Shown: positions 38,184-47,846, counted from the stretch's first letter. The stretch is 64,000 bases of DNA from an uncultured Ignavibacteriota bacterium (GCA_903884005.1 CAISDA010000040.1:127539-191538); one strand, 5' to 3'. A program made the numbers and translations. Notes: generated by a model not told the origin, from the sequence alone.

Positions 38184-39704
38184 TCAATCCTTTGGAACCA
38201 TGAGGGAGATGAAGCGCGCATTGCCATCGGCGGATTTGACGCGCATCAGGACCGCCTCTCCGGGTTTCTTTGATTTTATCATGACGTCGAATTCCCGGAC
38301 CGAGGATACATTCTCTTTGTTAACGCTGATGACGACATCGTTCGCACGCAACAGCCGGTTGAATGCTTCGCTGTATTGTTTCACATCCGTTATCATGACG
38401 CCGCCGGCTATCTGTCGTTCTTTCAAGATTTTTGGGTCGGCCTTTGCCACGGTGAACCCGAGCTTGTCGTAGACGATCGATGCCGGCGTTTTCGTGGGAT
38501 TGTCCGTTTCGTCGTCCGTGTCGCTGTTGAGTGAAATGCCCTTCTGGTCGGTGCGCGCCTTTAATTTAACGACCTTCTCCATTTGGGCGCCGTCACGCCA
38601 CAGCGTTACCGTCACCTTGTCTCCGGGGTGTTTCCCCGCGATCATTGTCTGAAGTTCGTTCGGCTCGTTCACATTACGATTGTCGACCGACAAAATGATG
38701 TCCCCTTCCTTGATGCCGGCCTCCTTTGCCGCCTCTCCCATCACGTCCTGCACGATGACCCCTTCCGCCTTCGGCAGTCCGTTCGCTTTCGCCATTGTTT
38801 CATCAACTTTCTGTATTGACACTCCGATGTACCCCCGTTCGACCTTCCCGTGAAGGATCAGGTCCGTTGCTACGGTTTTCGCCAGATCGATCGGAATGGC
38901 AAATCCATAGCCTTGGTACATGCCGTTCGTGGATTGGATCGCCGTATTGATGCCGATGACTTCGCCATAGATATTCACGAGCGCGCCGCCGCTGTTCCCC
39001 GGATTGATCGCTGCATCGGTCTGTATGAAATTTTCAATTCCGTATGTGTCGCCGATGATCCGTATGTTCCGGCCTATATAACTGACAATGCCGGCCGTCA
39101 CCGTCGAATTGAGTCCCAGCGGATTGCCGATCGCGATCGCCCACTGTCCGACTTCAAGTTCCGAAGAATTGCCGAGTATCGCGACCGGAAGGTCGGCCGC
39201 ATCGATCTTGATGACGGCAATATCGGTCATCGGATCCGTCCCGATCAGTTTCGCCTTGAAGCGTTTCGTGTCGTTCATGATCACTTCGATCCCGTTGTCG
39301 GCGGCTTCTTCAACGACATGATTGTTCGTGAGTATGTATCCGTCCTTCGTGACAATGACCCCCGAGCCTGCGCCCTGCTGCTGCTGGCCTTCAGGCGACC
39401 GAAATTTGAAATCGGGAAAGTTATGAAAGAATTCGTTCATTTCATCGGTCTTCTTCGCCTTCGTGGTCACGATGATGGATACAACGGGCGGTGTCGACAT
39501 TTTCGCCACATTGGCAAAGGCTTCGTTCATCGCCTTGAGATGATCGTCCGATTTGAGCGGCGATTTATCGGCTCCGAGTTTGATCTCCTTCGGCGATGCA
39601 TCGCTGAAACTCGTCCCGTTATAATTGGTCACCAGCACAATGCCGAACATCGCTCCCGCTGCGAGAAGAAAGACGGCCGATAGGAAATTTTTTTTCTTTG
39701 TCAT
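38184..39704 (-). CDS. degP: Periplasmic serine protease Do (HtrA/DegP), two PDZ domains
   Basis: Start MTKKKNFLSA; GSGVIVTKDGYILTNNHVVEEA; QTDAAINPGNSGGALVNIYGEVIG. Confidence 0.96.
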   Translation of the reverse strand: MTKKKNFLSAVFLLAAGAMFGIVLVTNYNGTSFSDASPKEIKLGADKSPLKSDDHLKAMNEAFANVAKMSTPPVVSIIVTTKAKKTDEMNEFFHNFPDFKFRSPEGQQQQGAGSGVIVTKDGYILTNNHVVEEAADNGIEVIMNDTKRFKAKLIGTDPMTDIAVIKIDAADLPVAILGNSSELEVGQWAIAIGNPLGLNSTVTAGIVSYIGRNIRIIGDTYGIENFIQTDAAINPGNSGGALVNIYGEVIGINTAIQSTNGMYQGYGFAIPIDLAKTVATDLILHGKVERGYIGVSIQKVDETMAKANGLPKAEGVIVQDVMGEAAKEAGIKEGDIILSVDNRNVNEPNELQTMIAGKHPGDKVTVTLWRDGAQMEKVVKLKARTDQKGISLNSDTDDETDNPTKTPASIVYDKLGFTVAKADPKILKERQIAGGVMITDVKQYSEAFNRLLRANDVVISVNKENVSSVREFDVMIKSKKPGEAVLMRVKSADGNARFISLMVPKD

Positions 39705-39924
39705 TACTGTATCCCTCCTCTGCTGATTATTCACGTATGCACATGTGTTCTTGTGTTAAACTGTTTTCCTGGCTCACTTCTCTGCCCCCGGCAGTGAACG
39801 CTGAGACAGATGATCTCACACCCGACAGACATGCAATGCACACGTCTATCGTTGCAACACCACACGCGTTCCGTTTGTTCACCTCGTGCGGCTTTTCCAT
39901 GCATCCACCAGAACATCGTCGGGA

Positions 39925-40683
39925 TCACCGGCACAACATGGACAATGACCGGAGTGTCCTCATTCCCGCAATGTGGTATCTCATGAAGGCCTGAAGCACT
40001 TCGAGCACCTCATCGCGCGCCGTCACCGAGAACGTCAATTCCGTCGATTGCGCGAGCGGAACGCGGGTCACATACCGCATCGATTTCAGGCTGCCCATGG
40101 ACAGCGGCATGCCCGATTGTGCAGACGTTGCCGCGCACGCTGCGCAGACAATCGTGCCTTCGGAGAGCTGAAAGCGCGCATGTCCCGCCGTCGCCTCAAT
40201 CGCCGTCCCGCAATGGACGCAGCGGTCAAGCGTCAGGCTCAAGCCGATCCGGTGAATAAAATTCATGATGAATGCGATGAACACATTCACCGGATTGTTC
40301 TGCGCACGGTCAATTTCACAGAGCGTTTCCACAACCGAACAATATAACTGCTCGTCTTCGTGCTCGTCGTGCATCGTCATGGACAGGAGTTCGATGACGG
40401 CCAGGCCCGCCGCCAGTTTATCCTCGACTGCGAAAATATTTTTGAGCGGCAGCGCGATCTCGCACTTCGACAAGAGCGAGAGCTCGCGGTTCTGCTTCTT
40501 GTAGAAAACGACTGAACTGATCGTCATCGGTTCAAGTGATGCCCCGACCTTGTTCTTTGCCGTTCGCACCCCTTTGGCGATGACCTTCAGCTTTCCATAC
40601 TTGCGCGTGTAGAGCGTCACGATCTTGCTCGTGTCGCCGTATTTCATCGCGTGCAGTACGATCGCGTCCGTAGAGACGATCAC
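39925..40683 (-). CDS. recO: DNA repair protein RecO
   Basis: DAIVLHAMKYGDTSKIVTLYTRKYGKLKVIAKGVR; CVHCG...CAAC zinc motif. Confidence 0.93.
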   Translation of the reverse strand: MIVSTDAIVLHAMKYGDTSKIVTLYTRKYGKLKVIAKGVRTAKNKVGASLEPMTISSVVFYKKQNRELSLLSKCEIALPLKNIFAVEDKLAAGLAVIELLSMTMHDEHEDEQLYCSVVETLCEIDRAQNNPVNVFIAFIMNFIHRIGLSLTLDRCVHCGTAIEATAGHARFQLSEGTIVCAACAATSAQSGMPLSMGSLKSMRYVTRVPLAQSTELTFSVTARDEVLEVLQAFMRYHIAGMRTLRSLSMLCR

Positions 40684-41726
40684 GCTGCGCCTCGTGTTCC
40701 AAACAGTGCGGCGATGGATTCCGTGAAGGGCGGCCTGAGTATGCCCCGCTCGGTGACAATGCCTGAAATCAATTCATGCGGGGTGACATCGAACGCCGGA
40801 TTGAACACATGAACATCCCGTGGCGCAACCATCACCGGTCCGCACATGGCCACTTCATCTCTCGATCGTTCCTCGATCGGAATGGCAGCACCGTTGATGA
40901 TTCCGCAATCGAACGTCGATGTCGGCGCGGCGACATAGAACGGTATGCCGTGATGCTTTGCCAGAATGGCGACGCCGTATGTGCCGATCTTATTTGCGGT
41001 GTCTCCGTTTGCGGCGATTCTGTCCGCCCCCACGATAGCCATGGCGATATTCTTTTTGTGAAACGATACGGCTGTAGCCGTGTCGGGGATAAGAGTTACA
41101 GGAATCCCTTCACGCTGCAATTCCCACGCTGTCAACCTGCTTCCTTGCAGGAGCGGCCGTGTTTCATCGGCAATAACGGACACCGATTTCCCCTGTCTGT
41201 GCGCGGTGATCACGATGCCGAGCGCCGTGCCGATGCCTCCTGTGGCAAGCGCACCCGTGTTGCAGTGCGTGAGTATGACAGCGTCCGTCGGCACGAGCGT
41301 CGAGCCGTGTGCTCCTATCGCCGCACACATGGCGGCATCTTCGCTGTGTATCGCCCCGGCCTCCGAGACGAGACTCCTGTAGACGTCCTCTCCCCCCATG
41401 TGAATTTTTAGACGCGCAACGCTTCGCATTCGTTCCACCGCCCAAAACAAATTTTTTGCAGTGGGCCGGGTGGCCGTGAGCAGCGCGCACGATGCGTCCA
41501 GCGCCGCCTCGAGCGCCTCGCCGGAGGCGGACGGTGCGTCTCTCATGCCAAGAACGACCCCGTATGCGGCGGCGATGCCGATAAGCGGCGCCCCCCGCAC
41601 CTGCAAGCGCCTGATCGCCTCTGCCACGGCATTGATATCGTTCGTTTCCACATACCGCTCTTCACCCGGGAGGAGCGTTTGGTCAAGAAACCTGACCCTG
41701 CCGTTGATCCATTCGATGCTGTTCAT
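40680..41726 (-). CDS. mtnA: S-methyl-5-thioribose-1-phosphate isomerase
   Basis: RGAPLIGIAAAYGVVL; ILTHCNTGALATGGIGTALG; VGADRIAANGDTANKIGTY. Confidence 0.96.
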   Translation of the reverse strand: MNSIEWINGRVRFLDQTLLPGEERYVETNDINAVAEAIRRLQVRGAPLIGIAAAYGVVLGMRDAPSASGEALEAALDASCALLTATRPTAKNLFWAVERMRSVARLKIHMGGEDVYRSLVSEAGAIHSEDAAMCAAIGAHGSTLVPTDAVILTHCNTGALATGGIGTALGIVITAHRQGKSVSVIADETRPLLQGSRLTAWELQREGIPVTLIPDTATAVSFHKKNIAMAIVGADRIAANGDTANKIGTYGVAILAKHHGIPFYVAAPTSTFDCGIINGAAIPIEERSRDEVAMCGPVMVAPRDVHVFNPAFDVTPHELISGIVTERGILRPPFTESIAALFGTRGAA

Positions 41727-41810
41727 GCTGTCGTCCTTGTGTGAACACAGAAGCCCGCTGTACGAGCGGGCTTTGGTGATAGTTCGGTGCTTGCGAATAA
41801 CAACGGCGCG

Positions 41811-42722
41811 CTATTCTTCGAAATTTGAGAGTGCGCGAAATTCCCGGTAGCGGTCCTGTATGCGAAGATAGGTCAGATCACGGAGCGCGTCAAGTGAAAA
41901 CTGTTCGACGCAAAATGACGCCATCGTACTGCCGTAGATGACGGCCTTCTTCAGATTTTCAACCGATATGTCATCGGTTTTTGCGAGATATCCGATGAAT
42001 CCCCCGGCGAACGTGTCTCCGGCGCCGGTCGGATCAAAGATGTTCTCCAGCGGGTACGCAGGCGCCGAGAACACCGTGCTTCCTGTAATGAGGAGCGCCC
42101 CGTGCTCCCCTTTTTTAATGATAAGGATGTTGACACCCAACGCCAGGATCTTCTTCGCTGCGCGGAAGAGATTGGCTTCGCCGGCCAGAAGCCGCGCCTC
42201 TGAATCGTTGATGATCAGCACATCGAGAAGCGCTATGGTCTTCAGGAGCTCGTCGCGTTTTCCTTCGATCCAAAAATTCATCGTGTCTCCGACCACCAGT
42301 TTCGGCCTCTCGATCTGCTCGAGCACGCGCCTCTGCAGAACGGGATCGATGTTGCCCAGGCAAACATACTTGCTCGTTGTATAGGCCGCAGGTATTTTCG
42401 GATCGAACTCTTTGAAGACGTTGAGGTCCGTAAAGAGTGTATCGCGCACATTCAAATCGTAATGATAACGGCCGCCCCATCGGAACGTCTTTCCGTCGGC
42501 AACCGTTTCAATGCCGTCGGTGCCGATGTTGCGCGACTGTAAAAAATCGATTCCCGATTTCGGAAAATCTCCGCCGACTACTCCCACCAGATTCACCGGC
42601 GAGGCAAAATAACTTGACGCTGTGGAAATGTACGTGGCGGAACCGCCGAGCGCATCATCCACTTTTCCGAATGGGGTTTCAATGGTATCCAACGCCAGCG
42701 ACCCTACGACTAAAAGACTCAC
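41811..42722 (-). CDS. PfkB-family sugar kinase
   Basis: ALGGSATYISTASSYF; DPTGAGDTFAGGFIGYLA signature. Confidence 0.93.
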   Translation of the reverse strand: MSLLVVGSLALDTIETPFGKVDDALGGSATYISTASSYFASPVNLVGVVGGDFPKSGIDFLQSRNIGTDGIETVADGKTFRWGGRYHYDLNVRDTLFTDLNVFKEFDPKIPAAYTTSKYVCLGNIDPVLQRRVLEQIERPKLVVGDTMNFWIEGKRDELLKTIALLDVLIINDSEARLLAGEANLFRAAKKILALGVNILIIKKGEHGALLITGSTVFSAPAYPLENIFDPTGAGDTFAGGFIGYLAKTDDISVENLKKAVIYGSTMASFCVEQFSLDALRDLTYLRIQDRYREFRALSNFEE

Positions 42723-42834
42723 GAATTCCTCCTAATATGAAATATCACGCTCTAATTTTTTTACCGAAAAAAGAATGCCTGCCAAGCGCAGAATACACTG
42801 TTATAATTAATAATAATTGGGCGATAAACAAGGA

Positions 42835-43314
42835 TTATTTACTGACGTCCGGAAATATTTCAGCCAGCGCCGCCGCGGTCTTGCCTTTGACGATATAATC
42901 GTGAACGATTTCCAACGCGCGGACTTGTCCTGGCCAGACAAGGAGAGCCTTTGCACGTTCCACCGAGCACCATTCACAGGAACGATGCTCGTGCGACAAC
43001 ACCGGTTCAGCCTCAGGTGCAGTCTGGACGGCGAACACGGGACTATGGTGGATCACATTGCTCCGATGATCATAGAAGACGTTCACATGCGGCACGACCC
43101 ACATCCGCTGGGGGAGGAGCCTCGTCTCTTCGTACAATTCGCGCAACGCCGTCTCGACAGCCGATTCGCCTGCTTCAATGCCCCCGCTAGCGATCTGCCA
43201 ACTGTCGGGATACAATTCCTCATCGAGCGCGCGGCGAAGCAGCAAATACTCGGGACTGTTATTTTGAAAGCGGAACACGCACACTTCCACGATGCGGCAG
43301 ACGACGTTCAGCAT
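42835..43314 (-). CDS. NUDIX hydrolase
   Basis: Nudix box GGIEAGESAVETALRELYEETRL. Confidence 0.93.
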   Translation of the reverse strand: MLNVVCRIVEVCVFRFQNNSPEYLLLRRALDEELYPDSWQIASGGIEAGESAVETALRELYEETRLLPQRMWVVPHVNVFYDHRSNVIHHSPVFAVQTAPEAEPVLSHEHRSCEWCSVERAKALLVWPGQVRALEIVHDYIVKGKTAAALAEIFPDVSK

Positions 43315-43318
43315 ACGG

Positions 43319-44143
43319 TCATTTCATTAATCGGTGAATTTCATTCTCGTCCAGCGTTCGCCACTTCCCTATCGCAATGCCCAGCACGGATACTGATCCG
43401 ATCGCCGTTCGGTGCAAGGCTGTGACCTCGTGTCCGATGGAGGCGAACATCTTTCGGACCTGCCGGTTTTTGCCCTCAGTGATGGTGATGGTGCACTCCG
43501 TTTCACTCTCGCGTATCTCTATGTCGCGAAGCACGGAGGGCCGCGTCGTATAACCACCGTTGATGAGAACACCGTGTTCCAGCGCACGTCGATCGTCATC
43601 GGTGAGCCGTCCCTCTGCTTCGACGCGATACGATTTCGGACACAATGATTCGGGATTGGTCAGTCGTTCTCCTAACTGCGAATCGTTGGTGACAATGAGC
43701 GCGCCCGATGTATCCATATCCAATCGCCCGACCGGAAATACGAACTGGTCGGTCTTCGGGAGCAAATCGTAGATCGTTTCCCTGCCCCGCTCATCGACGC
43801 GTGTGGTAATATACCCGGTCGGTTTGTTCAGGAGGATGTAGATGAATTTCTTTTTTGTTGCCACCTCTGTGCCGTCGACAGCGATCCGATCCTTTTCCAT
43901 GTCAACGCGCTGCGCGGCATTGTGTGCAGGCACGCCGTTCACTGTGACCCTGCCGCCGGCAATGATGGATTCGGCCTGCGTCCGGGAACAGAACCCCAAT
44001 TTTGAAAGGGCTCGGGCAAGACTCACTGCCGGAAGATATACGTTGTTGGTTTTCACTGATGCGGTCGTTACGGTTAGTTCTCGACAATTCCGGTCACCGG
44101 AGACGCACGGCTGCAAGGATGACTGCGGCAGCAGCGGCGGCAT
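43319..44143 (-). CDS. RsuA/RluB-family pseudouridine synthase (second paralogue in window)
   Basis: LARALSKLGFCSRTQAESIIAGGRVTVNG; FPVGRLDMDTSGALIVTND; EGKNRQVRKMFA. True start is probably downstream of the ORF start. Confidence 0.92.
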   Translation of the reverse strand: MPPLLPQSSLQPCVSGDRNCRELTVTTASVKTNNVYLPAVSLARALSKLGFCSRTQAESIIAGGRVTVNGVPAHNAAQRVDMEKDRIAVDGTEVATKKKFIYILLNKPTGYITTRVDERGRETIYDLLPKTDQFVFPVGRLDMDTSGALIVTNDSQLGERLTNPESLCPKSYRVEAEGRLTDDDRRALEHGVLINGGYTTRPSVLRDIEIRESETECTITITEGKNRQVRKMFASIGHEVTALHRTAIGSVSVLGIAIGKWRTLDENEIHRLMK

Positions 44144-44927
44144 TGAGCGACTCGGCTTTGCCGAATTTTGGTATCATCACGCATTCATCGAGCAATGCGA
44201 TCACGTCAGGCGCAAGGCCGTGAGCTTCGTTCCCGAACACAATCACGCTTTTCGCCGCCCATTGAATCGTCCGGATATCTGCTGCTGCATTCACATCGGC
44301 GCCATAGAGAGTAAAACCGGCGTCACGGCACGCCGTCAATGCCTGGACCAATGTCCGCAGTGGAGGCTGCGCGCCCGATTCGATCGGCAGTTCGATCACA
44401 GGTAGATGAAACAGCGACCCCATCGTTGACCGCACGACCTTGGGATTGTAGAGTTCCACAGATCCCTCGCTGAGAATAACGGCATCGGCGCCGAACCAAT
44501 CTGCGGAACGGATTATTGTTCCGACATTGCCCGGCTCCGAAATCCGGTCGAGCGCAACGATCAATCCCGCCGCCCTGGATCGCATGGCATTAAGCTCGCC
44601 GGAGAGCAGATACGAATACTGTTCCGCAATGAGCGCCGCCCCCTGCGCCGTCACGGTTTCGGTGATGGCGGACAATTCCCGCTCGGTGACCTCATACGAG
44701 GCATCGGCGCGCTTCACTGCCGAGGCAAACACCGTCGCAAATTGCGCATTCTCTTTCGCATGCGCGGTATACACGAACACTGGTATGCGCTGCAGTGTGC
44801 CGCATGCCTCTTCAATTGAACGCCAGCCTTCGACGACGAAAAGTTTTTCTTCGGCCCTGTGTTTTTTTTGCGACAGTGTCTTGAGAAATTTTAATTGCGA
44901 TTTGCTGATCTGCCGTGTCGTATCCAT
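44094..44927 (-). CDS. TrmH/SpoU-family RNA 2'-O-methyltransferase
   Basis: ALDRISEPGNVGTIIRSADWFGADAVILSEGSVELYNPKVVRSTMGSLFHLPV; VFGNEAHGL. Confidence 0.94.
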   Translation of the reverse strand: MDTTRQISKSQLKFLKTLSQKKHRAEEKLFVVEGWRSIEEACGTLQRIPVFVYTAHAKENAQFATVFASAVKRADASYEVTERELSAITETVTAQGAALIAEQYSYLLSGELNAMRSRAAGLIVALDRISEPGNVGTIIRSADWFGADAVILSEGSVELYNPKVVRSTMGSLFHLPVIELPIESGAQPPLRTLVQALTACRDAGFTLYGADVNAAADIRTIQWAAKSVIVFGNEAHGLAPDVIALLDECVMIPKFGKAESLNAAAAAAVILAAVRLR

Positions 44928-44953
44928 AATATGAATATACGCGAACTATTTAA

Positions 44954-44988
44954 AAATAAAAAACGCGATGAATGAATCATCGCGTTTA
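44954..44988 (-). terminator. Rho-independent terminator downstream of tRNA-Pro
   Basis: aaacgcgatga/tcatcgcgttt stem; on the minus strand followed by TTTTTTATTTTT. Confidence 0.85.
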
Positions 44989-44998
44989 TATGTATGCG

Positions 44999-45073
44999 TC
45001 GGGGTGAGAGGATTCGAACCTCCGACCTCCTGGTCCCGAACCAGGCGCTCTAACCGGGCTGAGCCACACCCCG
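44999..45073 (-). tRNA. tRNA-Pro (anticodon CGG)
   Basis: Cloverleaf readable on minus strand: acceptor CGGGGTG/CACCCCG, anticodon arm CCTGG-TTCGGGA-CCAGG, T arm GGTTCGAATCC; CCA not encoded. Confidence 0.95.
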
Positions 45074-45090
45074 AATAAATTTTGCCTAGA

Positions 45091-45119
45091 AATATACATA
45101 ATTTTTCCAAAAACTCAAA
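45091..45119 (-). promoter_or_regulatory. Candidate promoter for tRNA-Pro
   Basis: TTTGAG-N17-TATATT immediately upstream on the minus strand. Confidence 0.5.
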
Positions 45120-45195
45120 CTGTTATTTTACTTTTTTTACGGAACCGCGCATATTTTTTTCCATTGAGCTTTCAATCCTTCACGCAGAAACGACA

Positions 45196-46110
45196 TCATC
45201 GTTTGAATACGACGAGCAGGAGCAGAATAACCGGCAGATAGACAAGCGATGCGAAGAACAAACGCCGCGCTTTTTTGTGCGAGGAGGTTCCTGTGACCGA
45301 GCGGGCAAACGTGATTCCATACGCGAGAAAGACGCCGCCAGCGGCCGCCGCCCCCCAGAGGTACTGAACCGACGCGATCCCGAGGTAATATGGAAGGCAT
45401 CCGACGACACATAAAATGATCAGGTTTGTAATAACGTGCCCAGCGATCTTTGCACCCGAAGCGTCGATGATGGAGAGCAGCTTGAATCCGCCTTTTTCAT
45501 AATCGTTGCGGTAGAGCCAAGCCAGCGCGTAAAAATGCGGCATCTGCCAGTAATACACGACGGCAAACAGCGTCATTGCCGGAAGGGAAATTTCATTTTT
45601 CACGGCGGCCCATCCGATGAGAGTGGGCAGCGCCCCCGGTATTGCCCCTACGATGGTCGAGACGGACGAGATCCTCTTGAGCGGCGTGTAGACACCCACG
45701 TATGTCAGGATAGTTGCAGCGGTGAGGCCGGCGGCGAGAAGGTTGACAAATGCGGCAAGGAGCCCGATGCCGAAGAGCGAAATGGCGACGCCGAAAACCA
45801 ATCCTTCGCGCGGGAACAGCCTGCCCGAAGCCAGCGGCCGCTGCTGCGTGCGCTTCATGTCCGCATCGCGCCGACGTTCAAAAAACTGATTGAGAGCGCC
45901 TGCGCCTCCTCCGCCGCAGAGAGTGCCCGCACCGAGGCACACGAGCAGGACCACAGGCAGCGGAGATCCCGACGGCACTGCAATATACGCGCAGGCAACG
46001 GCGCTGAACACGGACAGCGATGTCAATTCCGGTTTCATCAGCATCCAGAAATCGGACACGATCTGCGTTGAAGAACGGCCGTGGCCGCCTCTGTGGTCGT
46101 CTGTAGGCAT
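45196..46110 (-). CDS. cyoE: Protoheme IX farnesyltransferase (heme O synthase)
   Basis: UbiA-family NQFFERRRDADMKRTQQRPLASGR; YTPLKRISSVSTIVGAIPGALPTLIGW. Confidence 0.95.
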   Translation of the reverse strand: MPTDDHRGGHGRSSTQIVSDFWMLMKPELTSLSVFSAVACAYIAVPSGSPLPVVLLVCLGAGTLCGGGGAGALNQFFERRRDADMKRTQQRPLASGRLFPREGLVFGVAISLFGIGLLAAFVNLLAAGLTAATILTYVGVYTPLKRISSVSTIVGAIPGALPTLIGWAAVKNEISLPAMTLFAVVYYWQMPHFYALAWLYRNDYEKGGFKLLSIIDASGAKIAGHVITNLIILCVVGCLPYYLGIASVQYLWGAAAAGGVFLAYGITFARSVTGTSSHKKARRLFFASLVYLPVILLLLVVFKR

Positions 46111-46243
46111 TGCTCAACACGCTCCGGGGTGATGCTCTTTCGTTCGTGTTCGAACGCGCTCATGCGGCGCTTCCGTCGAAGGGATACTGGACTGGACAGA
46201 TCCCGCCTCTGCAACGTCGCCGCGCCGATACGCGCACAACAAT

Positions 46244-46278
46244 AAAAAGGCCGATCTGTTTTTGAGATCGGCCTTTTT
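46244..46278. terminator. Bidirectional intrinsic terminator
   Basis: aaaaaggccgatct / agatcggccttttt perfect 14-bp inverted repeat. Confidence 0.88.
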
Positions 46279-46279
46279 A

Positions 46280-46765
46280 TTAAAGAAGTTTTTGTGCCGC
46301 TTCGCGAAGTTCTTTCTTCGTGATAAATTTTCTCACGAGCGGGAACAGTATCTGGTTTTCTGTGTGTATATGATTGACCATCAGCGTCACAATCTCATCG
46401 ACTGCTTCGCACAATTCGATCAACGCTATTTCGTCGTCGCGGCTTTCATCGAGTGCGGAGATCCCATGCCGCAATTTTTTATACACTTTGCCGAGCCTTA
46501 TATGATCATCGCGCAACACCGCTGTCGGCCCTTCAACATACCGTTCGATGATCGGAAAAAGCGCGTTCTCCTCTTTCCGATTGTGTTCGCGGACTTCCTG
46601 GTCCACGAACGATGAGGCTTTGATGAGTTGATTGAAAGCTTTGTCCGAAAAATCGTTCTTCCGAAGATCCTGCGATGCCTTTTTCAGGCGCTGCAAGTAC
46701 ACGAGCGCTTCATCGTGTTCCTTCATGAATAACGCGATCGGATCCAGTGCAGCCATCCCGTCCAT
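46280..46765 (-). CDS. Hemerythrin HHE-domain protein
   Basis: Likely start MDGMAALDPIALFMKEHDEALVYLQRL; FVDQEVREHNRKEENALFPIIE; HIRLGKVYKKL; NHIHTENQILFPLV. Confidence 0.88.
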   Translation of the reverse strand: MDGMAALDPIALFMKEHDEALVYLQRLKKASQDLRKNDFSDKAFNQLIKASSFVDQEVREHNRKEENALFPIIERYVEGPTAVLRDDHIRLGKVYKKLRHGISALDESRDDEIALIELCEAVDEIVTLMVNHIHTENQILFPLVRKFITKKELREAAQKLL

Positions 46766-46782
46766 TCCTTCACTCTGCTTTC

Positions 46783-47079
46783 TTAAATCGCCTCGACGTA
46801 CGTGGTATATTTCTGCTTGCCGGAAATAAACGGTGACAGTTTTTCCGCGATCTGATCGGCGACGTCGTCTTCGCTCTCTTCGAATTTTCTGTATGCAACC
46901 TCTGAGTGGGCCAGATAAATTTCGGCAAATGCGTTCTTCTTTCCCTTCTGCTCGCACACAAAGTACGACACATAAGGATTAGTAGCGTAGTGAGCCTTTA
47001 ATTCTTCAACGGCAATCAGATACGCGTCGCGCTTCGATTCGTCTACATCATAATGCATCGTGACAATCACTTTTGCCAT
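46783..47079 (-). CDS. Uncharacterised 98-aa protein (possible ferredoxin-like/ABM-like fold)
   Basis: MAKVIVTMHYDVDESKRDAYLIAVEELKAHYATNPYVSYFVCEQKGKKNAFAEIYLAHSEVAYRKFEE; gene lies just upstream of the hemerythrin gene. Confidence 0.65.
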   Translation of the reverse strand: MAKVIVTMHYDVDESKRDAYLIAVEELKAHYATNPYVSYFVCEQKGKKNAFAEIYLAHSEVAYRKFEESEDDVADQIAEKLSPFISGKQKYTTYVEAI

Positions 47080-47138
47080 CAGTTCTTCCTTTAGTAAAGT
47101 ATGCGTGATTGATTCAATAGATTCATTTCAAAGACTGT

Positions 47139-47846
47139 TCAGGATGCAAAAAGCATCAGTTGTGCGCCCAGGAAGAGCAGCGTCATACATGCCATCGATA
47201 CAAGCACTGCGACGAGAATGCTTTTCCATAAGGAAACGCTGTGGGCCAGAGCCAACCCTCGTGCGCCGATGACCAGAGACCATAACGCCATCAGTCCGTC
47301 GATGCCGATCAACACCGCATACACCAACGGCTTTACTTCGAACGGGTGCGGATTATTCGAAAAAAATAATAGGCCGAATGCAGCCAGCTCTATTGGCAAA
47401 ACAACGATTGTCGTGAACGAAAACGGAAACAACCCCCAGCCGACCATTGCATAGGTGTTCCGCCACGCTCCCCTGCCGCCGGAGAGTCTCATTAAGCCGT
47501 GTGTCATGCCTGTCATGAGAAAGAACAACGGCACGGCAATACAGAAACCGACACTCGAAGCGGCAAGGATCAGGTGAATGATGTTCGAATACTGATCGCC
47601 CGCATGCGCAGACCAAAATAGCCCAAAACCGACAGAAATCCCGAAAAACATCGCAAGCATCAAGACATAATTCTTATGCTCGGCGAGAACGATCCTTTTC
47701 AAAGCGGCGCCGGGAAATTCAATGAGCTGCCACATCGTAGCAAAAAAATCCAGCGTCGGCACCCGGTCCTGCACAAAACTACCGCATGACACACATAACA
47801 GCGCTAATTCTTCGTTCTGATGGGAACAAACCGGACATTGAATCAT
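47139..47846 (-). CDS. YIP1-like multi-TM protein with N-terminal zinc ribbon
   Basis: MIQCPVCSHQNEELALLCVSCGSFVQD followed by several hydrophobic segments. Confidence 0.72.
   Translation of the reverse strand: MIQCPVCSHQNEELALLCVSCGSFVQDRVPTLDFFATMWQLIEFPGAALKRIVLAEHKNYVLMLAMFFGISVGFGLFWSAHAGDQYSNIIHLILAASSVGFCIAVPLFFLMTGMTHGLMRLSGGRGAWRNTYAMVGWGLFPFSFTTIVVLPIELAAFGLLFFSNNPHPFEVKPLVYAVLIGIDGLMALWSLVIGARGLALAHSVSLWKSILVAVLVSMACMTLLFLGAQLMLFAS

Noticed and set aside
39698-39994. 98-aa plus-strand ORF and 67-aa minus-strand ORF between recO and htrA
   Set aside because: No SD, biased composition, mutually overlapping; treated as noncoding leader.
41752-41772. agcccgc/gcgggct hairpin after the PfkB gene
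   Set aside because: Good stem but no proper T-run on the minus strand; not confident enough to call a terminator.
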